This document shows, one piece after another, positions 61,538-64,000 of a DNA stretch of 64,000 nt (within the stretch, counting starts at the first letter, position 1; each line of letters starts with the position of its first letter). This DNA comes from Bacillota bacterium (lineage in GTDB: Bacteria; Bacillota; Dethiobacteria; DTU022). The notes under the pieces were generated by a model. That model searched no databases. It was not told the DNA's origin and saw nothing but the letters and a program-made list of their open reading frames with translations. Location: NCBI GenBank assembly GCA_011389985.1, contig JAABTH010000002.1, positions 58,599 to 122,598 of the forward strand. The letters run 5' to 3'. The position numbers were made by a program, and so were the translations under genes.

Positions 61538-62725
61538 ATGAAAACGATTAATCTCGACTATGCTGCAGCGTCCCCCCTGGATAAAAAGGTTTTAGATAAA
61601 ATGCTTCCGTTTTTTACGGAGCATTACGGTAACCCTTCCAGTGGTCACAGTCTTGGGGAAATGCCCCGGAAAGCAGTTGCGGAAGCCCGTGAGCAGGTTG
61701 GTTCATTACTTGGCGCTGAAGCGAGGGATATTATTTTTACTGCATCAGCTTCAGAGTCAAACAATCTGGCTATTAAAGGTTTAATTGCAGGGGGTAAGAA
61801 AAAGGGTAACCATATTATTTCTTCGGAAATTGAACATTTTTCAGTTTTGAACCAACTGAAAACTCTCCGTAAACAGGGTTTCGAAGTAACCCTTTTGCCC
61901 GTTGACAGTGATGGACTGGTTGATCCCGAAGAACTGAGGAAAGCAATAAAAGAACAAACCGTACTTGTATCTATCCAGGCTGCCAACCCGGAGATCGGAA
62001 CCGTGCAGCCTCTTGAAAAACTTGCATCAATTGCCAGGGAGAAGGAAGTTATTTTCCATACCGATGCTACTGCAGCTGCCGGGTGGTTGCCTCTTGATCT
62101 TAAAAAAACAGAAGTTGATCTTCTCACCCTGGCCGGAGACCAGTTTTACGGACCAAAAGGTTCTGCCGCGCTGTATATAAAGCGGGGCATAAGGCTGGTG
62201 CCACAGGTTGAAGGGGGGATACAAGAGCGCGGTCTGAGAGCCGGCACAGAAAATGTTCCTGCAATAGTTGGTTTGGGTGAAGCCGCACGGCTTGCCCATG
62301 AATCGTTGACTGATCGCTCTGAAGCTATTGCTGCGATACGGGATGAACTTAAAGAGAACCTTTTAACCAGGGTTCCTTATATGCACTTAAATGGCCATCC
62401 CGATAAACGTTTGCCCCATAACCTGAATCTGTCGGTAGAATTTGTGGAAGGTGAAGCGCTTCTTATGCGTCTTAACATGGCTGGTATTATGGTCTCAAGC
62501 GGTTCATCATGCACCTCACAGGCCTTAAAATCTTCACATGTGCTTGCAGCGATTGGACTACCGCCTGAACTGGCCCAGGGGTCACTTCTTTTTACTTTGA
62601 GTGAGAGAAACAAGGTTGAAGATATACCTTACATTACCGAGCAAATGGAAAGCGTAGCGGCTCTATTACGCAACATGTCGCCGCTCTATCATAAGTTTTT
62701 AAAGGAGGATCAGATTAATGCCTGA
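61538..62725 (+). CDS. NifS-like class V aminotransferase fold protein lacking PLP lysine
   Basis: This 395-aa protein aligns end to end with NifS/IscS cysteine desulfurases: LDYAAASPLD, ASESNNLAIKG, EIEHFSVLNQL (His100), and the catalytic-loop SSGSSCTSQ (Cys325). However, the PLP Schiff-base lysine site reads LAGDQFYGPKG (Gln202 in place of Lys), the Gln of DATQ is Ala179, and the substrate Arg of S-I-R-F is Leu351. It thus probably cannot form the usual internal aldimine. It leads an operon with NifU/IscU, TusA and DsrE. Possible roles are a sulfur/selenium-carrier scaffold or a regulatory paralogue. Start ATG 61538 has ATACGAGGTG upstream. Confidence 0.85.
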   Translation: MKTINLDYAAASPLDKKVLDKMLPFFTEHYGNPSSGHSLGEMPRKAVAEAREQVGSLLGAEARDIIFTASASESNNLAIKGLIAGGKKKGNHIISSEIEHFSVLNQLKTLRKQGFEVTLLPVDSDGLVDPEELRKAIKEQTVLVSIQAANPEIGTVQPLEKLASIAREKEVIFHTDATAAAGWLPLDLKKTEVDLLTLAGDQFYGPKGSAALYIKRGIRLVPQVEGGIQERGLRAGTENVPAIVGLGEAARLAHESLTDRSEAIAAIRDELKENLLTRVPYMHLNGHPDKRLPHNLNLSVEFVEGEALLMRLNMAGIMVSSGSSCTSQALKSSHVLAAIGLPPELAQGSLLFTLSERNKVEDIPYITEQMESVAALLRNMSPLYHKFLKEDQINA

Positions 62726-63113
62726 TTATAGTGATAAAGTAATGGATCATTTTACAAACCCGCGCAACATCGGGGAACTCAGTGAAGCCGATGGAACTGG
62801 TGAAGTCGGAAACCCGGTATGCGGAGATATGATGAAATTCACCATTAAGGTAAAAGACAACCGGATTGAAGATGTTAAATACCTTACCTTTGGCTGTGGA
62901 GCAGCTATTGCTGTTTCAAGCATGGTCTCAGAAATGGCAAAAGGGAAGACATTGGAAGAAGCTTTAAAGATAACCAACAAGCAGGTTGCAGAAGAATTAG
63001 GAGGTCTTCCGGGTAATAAGCTACACTGTTCCAACCTGGGAGCCGATGCCCTTCATAAGGCCATTGAGGATTACATGGAAAAGCATGGCATTAAGAGTGC
63101 GAGCGCTACCTGA
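62718..63113 (+). CDS. nifU: NifU/IscU-type Fe-S cluster scaffold protein
   Basis: This 131-aa protein has the IscU N-terminal scaffold signature: HFTNPRNIGEL, GNPVCGDMM (first Cys and Asp), FGCGAAIAVSS (second Cys) and KLHCSNLGADALHKAI (third Cys). All three cluster-binding cysteines are present. It receives sulfur from a desulfurase and holds a transient [2Fe-2S] cluster. It overlaps the NifS-like gene by 8 nt, so the two are translated together. AAAGGAGG precedes its ATG. Confidence 0.94.
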   Translation: MPDYSDKVMDHFTNPRNIGELSEADGTGEVGNPVCGDMMKFTIKVKDNRIEDVKYLTFGCGAAIAVSSMVSEMAKGKTLEEALKITNKQVAEELGGLPGNKLHCSNLGADALHKAIEDYMEKHGIKSASAT

Positions 63114-63171
63114 TAACAGGGGTGATGCTAATGATTCGGGCAACCTTGACTGCCTGAAAGGAGGATAAATG

Positions 63172-63528
63172 ATGAGTAAAACAGATGGTTCAATTGTAAA
63201 CAACAAATCCTGTTCGTGTCAATTTTGTGATGAACCTATATGTCCTGATCCGACCGATGAGCGTTATATATGTAAATGTGACAAGAACTTAAAAATTCAC
63301 CTGGTTGACTGTGTTGGTCTATACTGCCCGGTGCCGGTCATGACTGCCAAAGAAGAGATCGACAGACTGGAGAAAGGTAATATGATGGAACTGATCGCAG
63401 ATGATCCGGCTTCAGCAGAAGATATACCACGCTGGGCTAAAAGAGCGGGGCATAAGCTTTTAGCAACGCGAAAACTTGAAAATGACTACCACTTTCTTAT
63501 TCAAAAAGATACAGAGGAGGCATCATGA
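63172..63528 (+). CDS. TusA-like sulfur carrier with Cys-rich N-terminal extension
   Basis: The C-terminal ~75 residues are a TusA/SirA domain with VDCVGLYCPVPVMTAKEEI, where Cys52 of CPxP is the persulfide-carrying residue. The first ~40 residues add a cysteine cluster (SCSCQFCDEPIC ... YICKCDK, Cys 14, 16, 19, 24, 34, 36) that standard TusA (about 80 aa) lacks. It may bind zinc or an Fe-S cluster. ATG 63169 and ATG 63172 are adjacent; 63172 is better spaced from AGGAGG. It is 58 nt after nifU and just before a DsrE-like gene. TusA and DsrE occur fused in the selenium-linked protein YedF. Confidence 0.87.
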   Translation: MSKTDGSIVNNKSCSCQFCDEPICPDPTDERYICKCDKNLKIHLVDCVGLYCPVPVMTAKEEIDRLEKGNMMELIADDPASAEDIPRWAKRAGHKLLATRKLENDYHFLIQKDTEEAS

Positions 63529-63529
63529 A

Positions 63530-63904
63530 ATGGCTGAAACCAAAAAGATTTTATATATGCAAACCAGTGGGACAGATACCCCTGAAAGACTTTATTCACC
63601 GCTGATCCTGGCCCAGACTGCCAAAGCGATGGGAGTGGATGCAACAGTATATTTCCTGGGCATGGGGCTCAAAAACCTGGTTAAGGAAGAAGCGGAGAAG
63701 GTTAAGATTGGCGAATTTCCGACATTGCTGGAAGTATTGAAACAGGCTGCTTCCCAGGGGGTTAAAATAATGGCTTGCCAGCAGAGCATGCAGCTTTTCG
63801 GTGGTGAAATTCAAGCCGATGATCTGCTTGATGAAGCAGTTATTGCCGGGGCGGCAACTTTAAATGATCTGGCCCTGGAAGCAGATACAGTTTTGAGCTT
63901 CTGA
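63530..63904 (+). CDS. DsrE/F-like sulfur-relay protein
   Basis: This 124-aa DsrE-fold protein has KKILYMQTSGTDTPERLYSPL at the N-terminus and VKIMACQQSMQLFG, with the conserved Cys used for persulfide transfer. It ends in VIAGAATLNDLALEADTVLSF. The track start at 63476 overlaps TusA; AGAGGAGG before ATG 63530 is the better start. It begins 1 nt after the TusA stop. It should trade a sulfane (or selenium) atom with TusA. It closes the operon, followed by a terminator. Confidence 0.9.
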   Translation: MAETKKILYMQTSGTDTPERLYSPLILAQTAKAMGVDATVYFLGMGLKNLVKEEAEKVKIGEFPTLLEVLKQAASQGVKIMACQQSMQLFGGEIQADDLLDEAVIAGAATLNDLALEADTVLSF

Positions 63905-63912
63905 TAAAATAA

Positions 63913-63940
63913 AAAAATCCTGCCGTCCGGAAGGATTTTT
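63913..63940 (+). terminator. Rho-independent terminator of the sulfur-relay operon
   Basis: A perfect 9-bp stem AAAAATCCT / AGGATTTTT around GCCGTCCGGA lies 8 nt past the DsrE-like stop and ends in a T run. Confidence 0.8.
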
Positions 63941-64000
63941 ACAAAACATGGCGAACTGTAACAGGCGTAGCATGGTAGGACGGCAGGGATTGTAAAGGAT

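Noticed and set aside
61538-62725. Calling the NifS-like gene a standard cysteine desulfurase
   Set aside because: The PLP lysine and two further active-site residues are changed, so the activity name is not justified.
1-64000. CRISPR array, tRNA or rRNA genes, prophage or complete insertion sequence
   Set aside because: No spaced direct repeats, no cloverleaf-like or rRNA sequence and no transposase or phage genes were seen on reading through.

Overview
The window looks like a chromosomal segment of an anaerobic, spore-former-lineage Firmicute (class Clostridia), most like a Syntrophomonadaceae-type fermenter or syntroph. The reasons are strong GGAGG-type ribosome binding sites, frequent GTG and TTG starts, a butyrate kinase / phosphate butyryltransferase pair, a NuoE/NuoF-linked selenocysteine formate dehydrogenase, rubrerythrin, rubredoxin, ferritin and an FprA flavodiiron protein, and no respiratory-chain genes. 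This placement is an inference from gene content. No rRNA, tRNA, CRISPR array, prophage or complete transposon was seen.

Layout. 1-3.7 kb: 3' end of tex, then buk, ptb and a membrane protein. 3.7-8.6 kb: HtrA-like lipoprotein protease, cupin, YtcJ-type amidohydrolase, membrane protein. 8.7-13.3 kb: very large RND transporter with its TetR regulator and a TetR-type operator. 13.4-17.1 kb: flavodiiron protein, cupin, membrane-anchored trypsin-like protease, CBS-ACT protein. 17.5-21.1 kb: three-subunit molybdenum hydroxylase (xanthine dehydrogenase family). 21.2-22.6 kb: a DUF2284 metal protein apparently using an ATT start, a perfect 28-bp palindromic element, and ferritin. 22.9-28.1 kb: NuoE, an 8-Cys mini-protein, NuoF and a selenocysteine formate dehydrogenase, broken by the ORF caller at its in-frame UGA. 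28.3-35.1 kb: rhomboid, SDH-class protease, GNAT-nitrilase fusion, two-component system, Spy-like protein, ZIP transporter. 35.3-44.8 kb: YyaL-like thioredoxin protein, HIT protein, DUF5058 membrane pair with an M20 peptidase, HEPN-like/CBS protein, CAP protein, YibE/F, MerA-like reductase. 44.9-49.9 kb: TraB/PrgY, then a tight operon of corrinoid protein, UroD-type methyltransferase homologue and GGDEF cyclase, preceded by an HD-GYP remnant. 49.9-57.7 kb: CPBP protease, HigBA-like toxin-antitoxin with M78 protease domain, RlmD, GlsB-like, MATE, lipoprotein, glycerate kinase. 57.9-63.9 kb: DUF2817 peptidase, orphan DNA methyltransferase, a short selenoprotein absent from the ORF track, rubredoxin/rubrerythrin, and an operon of NifS-like protein, NifU/IscU, Cys-rich TusA and DsrE.

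How parts fit. Buk/Ptb with the NuoEF-FDH complex suggests butyrate/butyryl-CoA metabolism with NAD(P)H-linked, possibly electron-bifurcating formate turnover. Ferritin, rubrerythrin, rubredoxin and FprA form an oxygen and peroxide defence set. Two UGA-decoded selenoproteins imply a Sec machinery elsewhere in the genome.

Most unusual points: (i) the NifS-like protein of the sulfur-relay operon lacks the PLP-binding lysine and two other catalytic-site residues but keeps the loop cysteine; (ii) the corrinoid/methyltransferase/GGDEF operon suggests a link between methyl-corrinoid state and cyclic-dinucleotide signalling; (iii) the second selenoprotein has a GGUGGC core; (iv) an 8-Cys mini-protein sits inside the FDH operon; and (v) two genes appear to start at ATT.
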